This document shows positions 34,838 through 46,787 of a stretch of DNA of 64,000 nucleotides, piece by piece. The stretch lies in the NCBI GenBank assembly GCA_027563935.2, contig CM050453.2:10248001-10312000 (forward strand). Direction: 5' to 3'. The notes under the pieces were generated by a model. The model was not told where the DNA came from and did no database searches. It saw only the letters and a list, made by a program, of their open reading frames with translations. Origin of the DNA: Costus lasius (taxonomy: Eukaryota; Streptophyta; Magnoliopsida; Zingiberales; Costaceae). How positions within the stretch are numbered: position 1 is the first letter of the stretch; each line of letters opens with the position of its first letter. The position numbers were made by a program, and so were the translations under genes.

Positions 34838-36742
34838 ATCCTCTTTTTTTATGATTGAATTGACCTCTACGGTCCCATATTTAGTAATTCCCGAATTGCT
34901 TCTTCTGTATCGTGGATCATCAAAATAAGCAAGAATACCTTTTCTACGTAAAATACCCTGTTTTGGTATTTCGATTGAAATACCAAAACAGGGTATTAGC
35001 TCTTTCTCTCACTCTTGATCATATTGTAATGGAATGATGAATCTATTTCTTCGCTTTTTCTCCAAGAAATAAGAATTACCTTGGATAATAGAAGGATATA
35101 TGAAATTCCAATAACCATTAGATATCGTTTGATGAGGTCTTGTTGAATAATCAAGAATTTTCTTATCTTTTTTACCAGAAGTATCCAACAAACAATTAGT
35201 CATTAATAGGTCAGAGATATATCTTTATTCAACAAAAAAAGAATGAACATTTATTTGATCTTGATCCTTGTGGAGCGAAAAAGACACTCTACTAGATCTG
35301 GACGGACCTCCTGCTAATATCCATAAATGACTTGTTTTTGATAATAGATGAACATTACCATATGTATATTCAGGTGCATGGTGGACATCGGTACTCCAGT
35401 GCATTTCTCCCTCTGATTCAGAATAAATATGTTTTCGTACCTTCTCTTTAAAATGAAAAGTAGACGTTTCAGCACGAATCTCAGCAATCACTTGTTCTGA
35501 TTCTACATATTGATCATTTTGAACTAAAATAAAACTTTTTGATGGAATATTTAAATTATGTATAATATCCCGACTCTCAATAGTTACATACAAGTCTATA
35601 GAACATAGAAAAGCAGGATGCCCATGACGAGTACGTGTGGGATGAACCAAATCCTCATTGATTTTCATTTTTCCATTAGAAGGAGCTCGTACATGCTCGG
35701 CAATACCGCCTGTGAATACTCCACCGGTATGAAAAGTTCTTAATGTTAGTTGAGTCCCTGGTTCCCCAATTGATTGACCCGCAATAATACCTACAGCTTC
35801 TCCCAATTCGACCAGGTCACCATGAGTGGGACTCCGACCATAACATAATTGGCAGATCCAAGACGTACTCCTGCAAATAAAGGGGGTTCGAATATATATT
35901 CGTTGTACTCGAAAGGTTATGAATCGATTGATAAGTCCAATCCCAATATCTTGATTTCGAGTGGGAAGGCATCGTAAACCAATATATATATCGTTTGCTA
36001 ATACACGACCAATTAGTGTTTGAACAAAAACTTTTTCCGGCATCCCATTTTGAGGATTCACCGAAATACCTCGGATAGTGCCACAATCTGTTCTACGTAC
36101 AATAATGTGTTGAACTACTTCAACAAGTCTACGTGTGAGGTATCCAGCATCCGATGTTCGTACAGCAGTATCTACAACTCCTTTACGGGCCCCATAGCAA
36201 GAAATTATATATTCTGTCAAAGAAAGTCCTTCACGTAAATTGCTTTGAATGGGTAAATCAATCATTTGTCCTTGGGGATCCGACATTAATCCTCTCATAC
36301 CCACTAATTGGTGTATCTGAGATGCATTTCCTCTAGCTCCCGAAAAGGACATTAGATGTACTGGATTAGAAGGATCAGTCATCCGAAAATTAGGATTCAT
36401 TTCTTGTCTCAAATATTCACTTGTAGCATACCATATCTCAATCGATTGACGTAATTTTTCTACCGCGTGTACATTTCCATAATGATGGTGTTTCCCCAAA
36501 ATAAAACTTTGTTGTTTGGCGTCTTGGACTAACCATCCCTTAGAAGGGATTATTAAAAGATCATCAATTCCTAATGAAATAGATGTAGCGGTGGCTTGCT
36601 GGAAACCCAAAGTCTTTACTTGATCCATGATATGTGATGTATATGCCACTCCGAAATGATCTATTAACCTGCTAATAAGTTGTTTCATAGCAGTTCCATT
36701 TATCGCTTTATTGTGAAAGACTAGATCGGCCCGTTCTACCAT
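34838..36742 (-). pseudogene. rpoC2: rpoC2 (plastid RNA polymerase beta'' subunit), 5' part, with nonsense codons
   Basis: This encodes the N-terminal part of the beta'' subunit of the plastid-encoded RNA polymerase. From ATG 36742 ([19 protein letters not shown]) 505 codons are open, including [13 protein letters not shown] and the conserved [20 protein letters not shown] stop at 35225-35227 and another at 35009-35011 interrupt the same frame, after which recognisable rpoC2 continues to about 34838. The second looks like TGG to TGA. The usual upstream ATG is altered, so translation would begin at the second Met. The protein is normally about 1,380 residues; roughly the first 640 codons are present. 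Confidence 0.95.
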
Positions 36743-36948
36743 AAGTACCTCTTATACTGCTAAGTAGGATTCGACAATGGACCCAAGTCAGTGATTCGAA
36801 AACTTCCTTTCCTCAATCTCAATCTTGATTCACGCGGAAATTCATAAATTAGAATACCGGTGAAATTAGGGAGACCTGAATTCCCATGGGCACGAACATC
36901 GCCTAATCTAATTTCTTAGTCTTAGTTATGAGTAATCTAATTTCTTAG
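36743..36948. other. rpoC1-rpoC2 spacer with a short duplication
   Basis: Plastid intergenic sequence. TAATCTAATTTCTTAG occurs twice at 36903-36950, the second copy running up to the rpoC1 stop. Confidence 0.7.
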
Positions 36949-39862
36949 TTATGAGTAGGCTCGACAAAACCCCTGTATGGCTTCTTCTATTTCTCGATAA
37001 AAAGAAATATGACCAAGAGTGGTTCGAATGTATATACAACGAATTTCTTTTGTTACACTTTCTACTTTTGTTACGCTTTCTACTATTAGATAGTGCCCAT
37101 AAATCTCATGATAGGTACCCAAACCCAAAGATTCATATTGAACTTCGACGGGAACTTCTCTTGAACCAATGATACGTTGATCTAGTCTCCATCGGAGCCA
37201 CAAAGGACTATCTAAACTGATTCGTTTCTGTCGATAAGCTCCAAGGGCATCATAGGAACTAGAAAAATAGGGTTCTTTCAGATACTTATAGTCATTATTA
37301 TTATTGTCAACTGTTTTATTTTGGTAGTTTCCGCAACTATATGGATTATATTTATTTGTACAAATACCTCGACGATTCTCGATCGTTAATAAATAGAGCC
37401 CAATAAGCATATCTTGAGTTGGTACAGAAATAGGATCCCCGATAGCCGGAGACAATAGATTCATATGAGAAAACATAAGTAAACGAGCCTTCGCTTGAGC
37501 TTCCAAAGATAAAGGTACATGAATAGCCATTTGATCTCCATCAAAGTCTGCATTGAAGCCCTTACAAACTAATGGGTGTAAACAAATAGCGCGTCCTTCC
37601 ACTAAAATAGGTTGGAACGCCTGTATGCCTAATCTGTGCAGGGTGGGTGCTCTATTCAATAATACAGGATGCCCCTGCATAACTTCTTGAAGTATTTCCC
37701 ATACAATGGGCTCTTTTTCCCGAATTTTACTTTTAGCAATTCCTATGTTAGAAGCAACATGTTGTCTAATTAGACCACGAATTACAAATGTTTGGAAAAG
37801 CTCTATTGCTATTTCTCGAGGTAATCCACACTGATGTAATGAAAGAGAAGGACCCATGGCAATAACGGAACGTCCCGAATAATCGACACGTTTACCAAGC
37901 AGAGTCTCACGAAATCTTCCCTCTTTGCCTTCAATTACATCTGAAAATGACTTGTAAACTTTATTATGACCATCCCTCATTGGTTGTCCGCGGATCCCAT
38001 TATCAAGAAGTGTATCCACGGCCTCTTGTACCAATTTCTCTTGACACATTACTAATTCCCCTGGCGTAGATCTACTTGTTGCTAATAGATCGGTAAGAGT
38101 ATTATTCCGATAGATAACTCGTCTATAGAGTTCATTAATATCCGAACTCATTAGTTTACCCCCATCTATCTGAATGATTGGTCTCAACTCAGGAGGAAGA
38201 ACTGGTAATAAGCACAAAATCATCCATTCTGGTTCTACATTTGTTCGAATAAAATGTTTAGCTAATTCTATGCGTCTAACCAAAAAATCCTTTCTTCTTG
38301 TAATTTTTCTATCTTCCCATTCATTTCCAATGGATGCCTCTTCCCCTAATTCCTTCCATTCTACCAATGAATTACCTGTAATAATTCATAAATCTGAATC
38401 GGCTAATTGTTCTCTGATAGCACCTGCTCCTGTAGAGATTTCTCGATTTCTAAATGTCTCGAAGCCTTGGGTAGTAAAAAAAAGTGGTATGCTGTATTTC
38501 CGGGATTGGATTTCATATTCGAATAAACCTCGTAATCGTAAGAAAGTAGGTTTTTTAACTATGGGCCTAGCAAAAGAAAAATCGAGATAGATTCCTGTAG
38601 GATTGGATTCCCCCCTTAAAAATCGGACGTGAAGGTTTCCTTTCATCCGGCTCAAGTAGTTACCTCAAAAAGGGGATTCTTTTTTTATTTTTTTAAAAGT
38701 TTGTTCGAAAAACCCTACACTATAAACAAAGAACTACTCCTTACTCAAGTTCTCGCTAAGGACCAATGATTCATTCCTCTTTTTTTTTTTACTTTTCTTT
38801 TCTGAATTACTTATGATAAAATTGGACAAAATGAAAATATGAGATTTTTGAGTAGTCTACTTCCTGTTAAATGATGAATCCCCTTAAAATGAAAAGAATA
38901 CTTTGGGACTCGTAAGGGATTTACTTGTCTATATATCGTTCTATTCGATCTTTTAGGCCCCTACTCACCTCGATGGTTATGCCATGATGCCCCTTAAAGC
39001 ATATATGCGATAGATAGACTTCGGTAACCATGCTATATTTGTTTGCTTAAACAGAAGCTCTCTATTCTCTATTCTATAAAGTAAAGATCTCTATTCAAAG
39101 TAAAGATCTCTATTCCCTAAATCTAAATAATCTAAATAAAGTAAAGAAATGAAATAGTTGATCCCCCCCCCCCCAAAAAAAAAGTCTTTTTTCACGAGGT
39201 ATAACTAGCAATTCCTATTTATACGGAATTGACCATAGATCAATTCCCCTTTCATTTGGAAGTATTGAATACACCTATAATTCTGAGTTTCATGTTACTT
39301 CTACTTCTGCCCAAATACATGTCAAAGCCGGGGACATCCCAATCGGATTGAATGGGATGACAGTTTCTCAGTCCGAATCTGTAAAATTTCAATTTTGATC
39401 AAATCACACATCGCAGTATACTAGGCCTTCTAATTCCTTAAGGGGCTTATCTAAAAGATTCGCGATATAACTAGGAAGACGTTTCAAATACCACACATGA
39501 GTCACTGGACATGCGAGTTTGATGTATCCCATTTGATATCTTCGTATCCGAGAATCAACAAATTCCACCCCGCATTGTTCACAAAATTTCGGGTCTTCTT
39601 TTTCGGCTCCAATCACTCGATAATTTCCACAAGCACAAATTCCACTTTTTATGGGCCCAGAAATTCTTTCACAAAACAATCCATCTTTTTCCGGTTTATT
39701 GGTCTTATAATGAAACGTATAGGGCTTTGTCACCTCTCCAACTATCTCTCCATTGGGTAAGATTTTGTTAGCCCAAGCCTTTATTTGTTGAGAAGAAACT
39801 AGTCCAATTCGAAGTTGTTGATGTTTATACCGGTCAATCATGGAATAGAAATTCTGATTCAT
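36949..39862 (-). pseudogene. rpoC1: rpoC1 (plastid RNA polymerase beta' subunit), two exons, one nonsense codon
   Basis: This encodes the catalytic beta' subunit. Exon 1 (39862-39410, 453 bp) starts [20 protein letters not shown] and carries the zinc-binding cysteines ([14 protein letters not shown]). Exon 2 (38580-36949) contains NADFDGDQM, whose aspartates hold the catalytic Mg. A TGA at 38386-38388 replaces the Arg codon usual after ADLDL, so the frame is closed. The C-terminus ends ...GFCRAYS. A short VESVTK duplication lies near 37050-37090. It is nearly full length but not translatable as it stands. Confidence 0.95.
38581..39409 (-). other. Group II intron of rpoC1 (829 bp)
   Basis: The 5' end is GTGTGATTT, close to the GUGYG consensus. 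Domain V is visible at about 38616-38656 (minus strand GAGCCGGATGAAAGG, then TTCACGTCCG). It contains a run of 14 C at about 39163-39176. Retention of this intron argues against a grass donor. Confidence 0.88.
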
Positions 39863-39867
39863 TCAGA

Positions 39868-42800
39868 TCAAGCTTCCTTCCTATTAATCTGGAAGTTCTT
39901 CTCAGATACAAGGAAATGATTCAGTTCTAGAGCTAAAGATCGTAGTTCTCGAACGAGCAATCGAAAAGATTCTGGAGCATCTTCTGGGTTAGATACTTTT
40001 TCTCCAATGATCGTAGCACCAAGTACTTCTTGACGAGCTCTAATATGATCAGATTTATAAGTAAGCATCTCTTGTAAAATATGAGCAACACCAAATCCCT
40101 CTAGAGCCCAAACTTCCATTTCTCCTACTCGTTGTCCTCCTTGCTTCGCCCTTCCTCTAAGGGGTTGTTGTGTAACAAGTGCGTAATGTCCACTAGAACG
40201 TCCATGGATTTTATCATCAACTTGATGAATTAATTTTAAAATATAGGACTTTCCCATTAGAACAGGTTGCTCAAAAGGGTTTGCTGTTCTTCCGTCAAAT
40301 ATTCTGCTTTTTCCGGGATATTCCGGTTCAAATACCCATGGATTTTTTGTTTGCTTACAGGCTTCATATAATTCGGAAAACACTAGTTTTCTCGAAGCCT
40401 CTTGCTCATATCTCTCATCAAAAGGTGCTATTCTATAATGTCTCTTTAGCAGATCCCCCGCTAACCCGAGCGAGCATTCAAATATCTGTCCCGTATTCAT
40501 TCGTGATGGTACTCCTAATGGGTTGAAGACCATATCAATAGGTGTTCCATCTTGCAAATAGGGCATATCTTGTCTAGGCAAAATTTTGGAAATGATACCT
40601 TTATTCCCATGTCTTCCAGCTACTTTATCACCCACTTTGATTTCACGTTTCTGAGAAATATATACACGAATCGTTTCTGAATTATAACCGGAACCCCCCT
40701 TTTTCCGGATCCATCTCACATCAATAACGCGACCTCTTCCACCTATAGGCAGTTTTAGAGAAGTTTCTTTTGCAGTGTATACCTGAATTCCAAGTATGGC
40801 TCGTAATAATCTATCCTCTGGAGCATACGACGATTCGTTTGCCGTCTGAGGCGTTAATTTACCTACTAAAATATCACCTGTTTCTACCCAAGATCCCAGC
40901 ATCACAACTCCATTTCTGTCTAAATTGCGGAATAAATGAGCCTCTAGATGCGGTATTTCCTTAGTGATTCTTTCAGGTCCTTGGCTTGTCACATGAGTCT
41001 GAATTTCATATTTCCGGATGTGAAAAGAAGGATAAATATCTTCATATACTAGACGTTCGCTAATTAGTACTGCGTCTTCAGAATTGTAACCTTCCCACGG
41101 CATATAAGCTACTAATACGTTTTTTCCTAAAGAGAGTTCCCCACCAACTGTAGCCGCACCGTCCGCTAAAATTTGTCCCTTTTTAATGCATTTACCCCGC
41201 GGAACCTGAGGTTTTTGATGCATACAAGTATTTTTGTTGGAACGTTGATAGATAACTAATGGAATACTTATAGTAGTAGTAGTGTCCCCATTACTTGATA
41301 AAATAATTTTGTGAGGATCAGTATAAATGATCTTTCCCTCGTGTTCGGCTATAGCGGAAACCCCCGAATCTAGAGCCGTTTGGCGTTCCAGTCCAGTTCC
41401 AACAATGCACCTCTCGGACTGAGAAAGCGGAACTGCTTGGCGCTGCATATTAGAACTCATTAAAGCCCGATTCGCATCATTATGCTCGATAAAAGGAATG
41501 AGGGAAGCCCCAATAGAAAAATATTGGAAGGGAAAAATATTTCTAAGATGAGTCTGTTCCCATGCAATAGTCAGAAACTCTTGACGGTATCGAGCTGGAA
41601 CAACCTGTTCTTCCTGAATACACCGATTCAAGGCCAAAGAATTTCCTGCTGCTACCATATAATATTCATCTCTATTTGGTGATAAATAAACTATCTGTGC
41701 CTCTTTTGATCTTTCAGATATTTCATAAAATGGACTCTCTATGGATCCCCAATGGCCAATCTTCACATGAATGGCTAAGGATCCAATAAGTCCAACATTG
41801 ATTCCTTCGGACGTGTCAATTGGACAAATACGTCCATAGTGGCTAGGATGAATATCTCGTATCCGAAAACTAGCAGTTCGCCCCGTCAATCCTCCAGGAC
41901 CCAAATAACTCAATTTTCGCCCATGAATGATTTGTGTCAATGGATTAGTTCGATCCAAAACTTGAGATAAAGGATGTAGGCCAAAAAACGATTCATAAGT
42001 GGTTGTTAATGAAGTTGAAGTTACCAAATTTTGAGGAGTCGGTATCAATTTATGCCGAATTGTTCCAGATATAGTTCCTCGAACCGTGTTTTCTAAACGA
42101 ACAAGAGCCAATCCGAATTGATCCTGTAGCAGATCCGCTATAGAACGAATACGTTTATTTTTCAAGTGATTCATATCATCAAGTGTACCCATTCCAAACT
42201 TCATTCCGATCAAATGATCCGCAGCAGCCAATACATCTTGTGGTAACAAAAATGTATTGTTCTGGGGTATATCAAGATTCAGTCTCCGGTTCATATTTCG
42301 TCGACCAATCCTTCCTAATTCACATCTTTGTTGAAAAAATTTCTTTTGTAATTCCTTATATAAGGACTCAGAAAATACCGGATCCCCGCCTACACAAGCA
42401 AATTGTTGATAAAATTCCAAAATAGCATTTTCTTTTGACCCAATCTTTGTTTTCTCCTTATCATTCGGGAAAGACAAGAAAATTTCAGGGTAACAAACAT
42501 TATCTAGAATTTCTCTTAGATTCGAACCCATAGCCGATGATAGAACTAGAATAGATATTTTTTGTTTCCTACTCACACGGGCCCATATCCTTGTTTTTCT
42601 ATCAATCTCTAATTCCGATCTTCCTCCCCAATCTGATATTATGGTGCTGGTATAGACAGAAATTCCCTTATGGTCCAATTTTGAACGGTAGTAAATACCA
42701 GGACTTTGCAATATTTGATCGATCACAATTATGTATATTCCATTTACTATAGAGGTTCCCAGGGAATTCATTAGAGGAATGTTCCCAATAAAAACGGTTT

Positions 42801-43092
42801 GTTCTTGCATATCTCTACCGGTTTTCCAAATTAATCCCGCGGGTACATATAATTCAGAAGAATATGTGAGTGATTCATACACAGCATCTCTTTCGTTTAT
42901 CAAGGGTTCTACCAATTGATATCTTTCTACAAATAATTTCAATTCAATTTCTTGATCTGTATCTTCAATTTTTGGAAACTTATGAAATTCTTCCGTCAAG
43001 CCCTCATTAATGTACCTACAAAATCCCTCAAATTGGATCTGACTAAATCCAGGTATTGTGGACATTCCCTCATTTCCAACATTCCGGAGCAT
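39868..43092 (-). CDS. rpoB: rpoB (plastid RNA polymerase beta subunit), uninterrupted copy in the NUPT
   Basis: An open frame of 1074 codons, the usual full length for plastid rpoB. It runs from [20 protein letters not shown] to a C-terminus ending [12 protein letters not shown]. Conserved beta-subunit blocks are present: [54 protein letters not shown], and [19 protein letters not shown] followed by [15 protein letters not shown]. The start lies 6 bases beyond where rpoC1 begins downstream, as in plastid operons. No stop or frameshift is seen, unlike its neighbours. In this nuclear location inside retrotransposons, expression of an imported product is unlikely; I label it CDS only because the frame is intact. 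Confidence 0.95.
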   Translation of the reverse strand: MLRNVGNEGMSTIPGFSQIQFEGFCRYINEGLTEEFHKFPKIEDTDQEIELKLFVERYQLVEPLINERDAVYESLTYSSELYVPAGLIWKTGRDMQEQTVFIGNIPLMNSLGTSIVNGIYIIVIDQILQSPGIYYRSKLDHKGISVYTSTIISDWGGRSELEIDRKTRIWARVSRKQKISILVLSSAMGSNLREILDNVCYPEIFLSFPNDKEKTKIGSKENAILEFYQQFACVGGDPVFSESLYKELQKKFFQQRCELGRIGRRNMNRRLNLDIPQNNTFLLPQDVLAAADHLIGMKFGMGTLDDMNHLKNKRIRSIADLLQDQFGLALVRLENTVRGTISGTIRHKLIPTPQNLVTSTSLTTTYESFFGLHPLSQVLDRTNPLTQIIHGRKLSYLGPGGLTGRTASFRIRDIHPSHYGRICPIDTSEGINVGLIGSLAIHVKIGHWGSIESPFYEISERSKEAQIVYLSPNRDEYYMVAAGNSLALNRCIQEEQVVPARYRQEFLTIAWEQTHLRNIFPFQYFSIGASLIPFIEHNDANRALMSSNMQRQAVPLSQSERCIVGTGLERQTALDSGVSAIAEHEGKIIYTDPHKIILSSNGDTTTTISIPLVIYQRSNKNTCMHQKPQVPRGKCIKKGQILADGAATVGGELSLGKNVLVAYMPWEGYNSEDAVLISERLVYEDIYPSFHIRKYEIQTHVTSQGPERITKEIPHLEAHLFRNLDRNGVVMLGSWVETGDILVGKLTPQTANESSYAPEDRLLRAILGIQVYTAKETSLKLPIGGRGRVIDVRWIRKKGGSGYNSETIRVYISQKREIKVGDKVAGRHGNKGIISKILPRQDMPYLQDGTPIDMVFNPLGVPSRMNTGQIFECSLGLAGDLLKRHYRIAPFDERYEQEASRKLVFSELYEACKQTKNPWVFEPEYPGKSRIFDGRTANPFEQPVLMGKSYILKLIHQVDDKIHGRSSGHYALVTQQPLRGRAKQGGQRVGEMEVWALEGFGVAHILQEMLTYKSDHIRARQEVLGATIIGEKVSNPEDAPESFRLLVRELRSLALELNHFLVSEKNFQINRKEA

Positions 43093-44754
43093 CTTAATTT
43101 GAAGTTTCCTGTTTATCGTTATCGAAAAAATCCCATTATTAGCTCACTATTTATCGAACCATATGGATCGGTCTAGCAATGATGGAATGTATATTCTGTT
43201 TACTGAATCACATGAAATTTTAGCCAACCCCATATATGTATTTCATACGTATGAACGGAAATGAGACAGAAGAATGAAGAGATTTTTCGATGCAAGTTCG
43301 AATTTGTGACAGGTACAAATTACAAATGGAAATAAATTGATAAAGCATTCCCGGAAAAATTTCGTGACTTACCTTATGGAGTCTTAGATAAAATATCAAA
43401 ATTCATCCAATTTCTACCTATTATTCTGATATTACGATCAGATTGATTGGGTACCAAAAAAATAAATGGATATGGATTCAGAATAAAATCGAATCTCTAT
43501 GAATTGAAAGAGATAAAGAAAGACAGAAGCAATATGGAGTTTCCCTTTTTAGCATACTGAATTTCATTTCATGTTCAAAAAACTTTTCGGATTCTTTTCT
43601 TTTTTTGCTAATAAAATATATAGAATATGATTGAATTGCGTAATAAGAGTAGTATTTTATTTATTTTATTAAGTGCATGCCGATATAGCTATCTACCTAT
43701 TCGCATATCACATTGGCAACAGAGGTCAAGTCGCACTATATCATAATTTCTATTTTTTCTATTGCATATAGAAAATGAAAAATAAAGAAAAAATAAAGCA
43801 TGACGATTCCCTATAGGGATATGTACATAAGAAAGACTCGCCCCGGTATCTGTGTAATAATTTCTATTTTTTTATTTTAGGGGTTTACATATACACATAT
43901 ATATGGTTATAATTGAAATATTGAAATTTGAAATTGAAAAAAATTGATTATTGAAAATAATTGATACTTATTTACTGATTAGTCATAAATCAATTTGATT
44001 TTGTTATGCCATTAAGGAAACCCAACAATTTGAGATACAAATTGAAGAGCCTTTCACTAATTCAAACACTAATTCAAAACAAATAAAATGGTTAATGGTT
44101 CCAATTAATGGTTCCAATTTGCCCTGAATTTTTCAGTCACAGACTGAATATTTTTGATCTTATCAATAGAAGAATTATTTCATTATTGATCACTAATCAT
44201 AATGGAATTGATGGCGCAAAGTCAAAATAGAATCTTAAGGCTATTAATGAACCAATCCAATGAATCCACTCGTTATAAGATTTATGGTCGAATTGGGAAG
44301 CATTAAGTACAAATACGATACACACACCTTTTCTTGGAAAATGAAATAGCAAAGGAATACTCCGATCCTACTGGAACATGTAGGAATACTAAGACCTATT
44401 GTTTTTTACCCCTTTTCTTTTCATAAGCAAAAGACATCAAGATAGATAACTATCTATAAGATACCTCTATTTCCTATTTGATCTAAGCCTTACCGCTTTT
44501 CTTTCTGTGAAAAAATGGAGAAACACCATCAAAAAAATGGGGAAACACCATCACCCGTATTACATACATTCTTTCTTTTTTTCGTAATCCCCTTACCTTA
44601 CACGGGCAAAGAAATTTTCTTGTTTTTCAACCTTGACTTTTACTCTACTCTATAACTCTATAAGAAACTCTATAAGAAATAAGAATAAGAGCTGGCCAAC
44701 TATCCTGATTGAATGTTTGAGTACTCAGAGACTCTCGTGAGTCCGGATACAAAG
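43093..44754. other. Plastid spacer upstream of rpoB
   Basis: AT-rich plastid intergenic sequence without genes. It presumably includes the rpoB operon promoter, though I cannot point to a confirmed site. It is cut at 44754 by the chromovirus. Confidence 0.7.
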
Positions 44755-46546
44755 TGTGATGCTCCCGGGATTTAGCACAAATCCCAAAGCACACCGAGAT
44801 GGAGCGATGGCGGGACCCCTCGTCATCAGCCGTGTTGGACGACTCGGGTGTGCGATTGTGTCACTGAGGTTGACACAAGTCCATAGGGCGAGGGTTGAGT
44901 CAAACCACGGAGTGTGGGTTCACACGTGGATGTGGGCTTCTGACTCGACCCATGGACCCCAGACCCTCTCGCACGAGCTTGCGAGCGTGTGCATCGAGGA
45001 GGGTCAACCGTGGGGCGATTCTGAGGTCGAATCAGCCTTGAACCGGACCTGAACCCATCTTCCAGGCTGAACCGAACCGGTTCAGCCGGTTCAATCCGGT
45101 CGACGGTGTTTCGCTCGCACGCGAAGGGGAAAATTCCCCTGTTCTTCACCTCCTCTCCACCTGCACTGTCTCCGGCGCCGATTCCGGCCAGCTGGAGGGG
45201 GATCACCGGAAAAGGAAGGTGGCTGGCGACTCGTGCCTCCGTGGCGAAGACGTTGGCAGCGAAATCGGGCGTGGACTCTGACGTGGACGAGCCCAGGGCG
45301 ACGATTGGAGGTCGCCCCGGTGGAAGCGAGATCTCCGGCCAATCACCGGCGGAGATCGCGGTTGCGTGGTCGACGAAGATGGAAATCCCATCCTCGTCGA
45401 GGGGAGGTTGCAATCAAGCGAGATTGGAGCTTGAGCAAGGTCTGGCGACGACGAACTCTCGGCGAGATTCAGATCTGGGAACAGAGCATCTTGTTTGGCG
45501 TCGGCGACGAGGCTCCGGCCGTGGACTCGTCGGCGTTCCCTCTCAGATCAACTCACCGGTGCCCTGAGGTAACGAGGAGACTATCTCCTCCGGCGCCGGC
45601 AGCCAGACGCGGGAGAGCGATCGGATTTTTCGATCGCCGGTTCCACGCAGCCACAGCTTCCATTGGGTAGAAATTCTCGTCGGCGGCGACTCCTCCGGCG
45701 ACAATACTCCGGCGGCGGCTTCTCCGTTCACGGGCGACCAGATCCCGACCTTCCGGCGGGGATTCGGTGGCCGGACGGTGACGGACGGAGGAGGATGTGC
45801 CTCCCCTGTTCCGACCGAAGTCGCTCTGTTCGGACGCGAGCGGACGCGAACGGGAAGAGGAGGGAAGTTCCGTCGCGCGGGTTCGTACGCGCGTCTCGCT
45901 TCGTCTCCGACCGGACTTTCCGACGCGGCTTCTCGGAGGATCTCGGTGGGCTCGGCTCGTGGAGTGGTGGCACGCTACAAGGGTAAACCCTCCCCGGATC
46001 TATCGTGTGTAGTGGTAGTAGGACGGGTTTCTCGTGTGTAGTGGATAGAGACTTTACCGCCGTCCGGACTTCGTGTGGCTTTTCGTCCGGACGGTTCTTT
46101 GAGTTATCTGCGCCCGCATATGTGTAGTGCGGGTTGTGCTTATTTGTAGGTACTGCTTGCTTGCCTGCAAAGTCTAGGACGTGTGTGCCGGCACCCTTGA
46201 AGGTGTTCGCCACCGTCCCCTTGTGATTGCTTGAGGCCGCGCCGGTGCCTATCTCGGCTGTGTAGAGAAAGGAGCGCGGGCTGAGGAAATTTCTGTGAGT
46301 GCAAAGTGTTTGGAGAGTCTCCATCACTTTGACACAGTTGAGAGATTTGTATTCGTGTCCGAGGGGCGGTATTCATACCGAACCCTTTGCGCACGTGGTG
46401 TGAGGACTTGTAAAAGTGCTGGGGCAGCTTCCGCAACGCGATCCTAACCGGTCGCGGGCCACTCTAGTGTAGGGCTGAGATCTCCGCGAGGGGATCTGCC
46501 GGTTGTGGTTAAGTTTATTATAAAAAAAATAAATTTGCCCATAACA
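44755..46546 (+). repeat. 5' LTR of the chromovirus
   Basis: 1792 bp, TGTGATGCTCCC to CCCATAACA. It is GC-rich for an LTR. It contains long ORFs on both strands (up to 199 codons) that recur in the 3' LTR and are by-products of base composition. Confidence 0.96.
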
Positions 46547-46549
46547 AAC

Positions 46550-46563
46550 CGGTATCAGAGCTT
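46550..46563 (+). other. Primer-binding site of the chromovirus
   Basis: CGGTATCAGAGCTT lies 3 bp after the 5' LTR. It matches the TGGTATCAGAGC complement of initiator tRNA-Met except at the first base. Confidence 0.8.
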
Positions 46564-46787
46564 AAGTTTGTGTAAGTCTATTGTCAGGGATATCGACGTC
46601 GGTGTACGCTGTTTGGAGGGTGCGTACGTCGGTGCCTAGCGCCGGGGCGTAGTCTCTCAGCCTCTTCACTGATCGCTCAGTTTCGACACAGACCGAGCAC
46701 TACTTAGCTCTTTTCAGTGCACCCAGAGGTCAGACCATCAGATCTCATTCCACCAGCAGAACTTCAGAGTTACTTCTCACGATCACA

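Noticed and set aside
34838..44754. Possibility that the plastid sequence is assembly contamination
   Set aside because: It is flanked on both sides by two parts of one LTR and interrupted by an LTR element with a perfect TSD. It also carries nonsense codons. All of this fits a real nuclear insertion, though long reads would settle it.
44826..46436. Long ORFs on both strands of the chromovirus LTR (195, 199, 153 and 145 codons)
   Set aside because: They recur in the 3' LTR because the LTRs are copies. They overlap on opposite strands and show no domain; GC-rich composition explains them.
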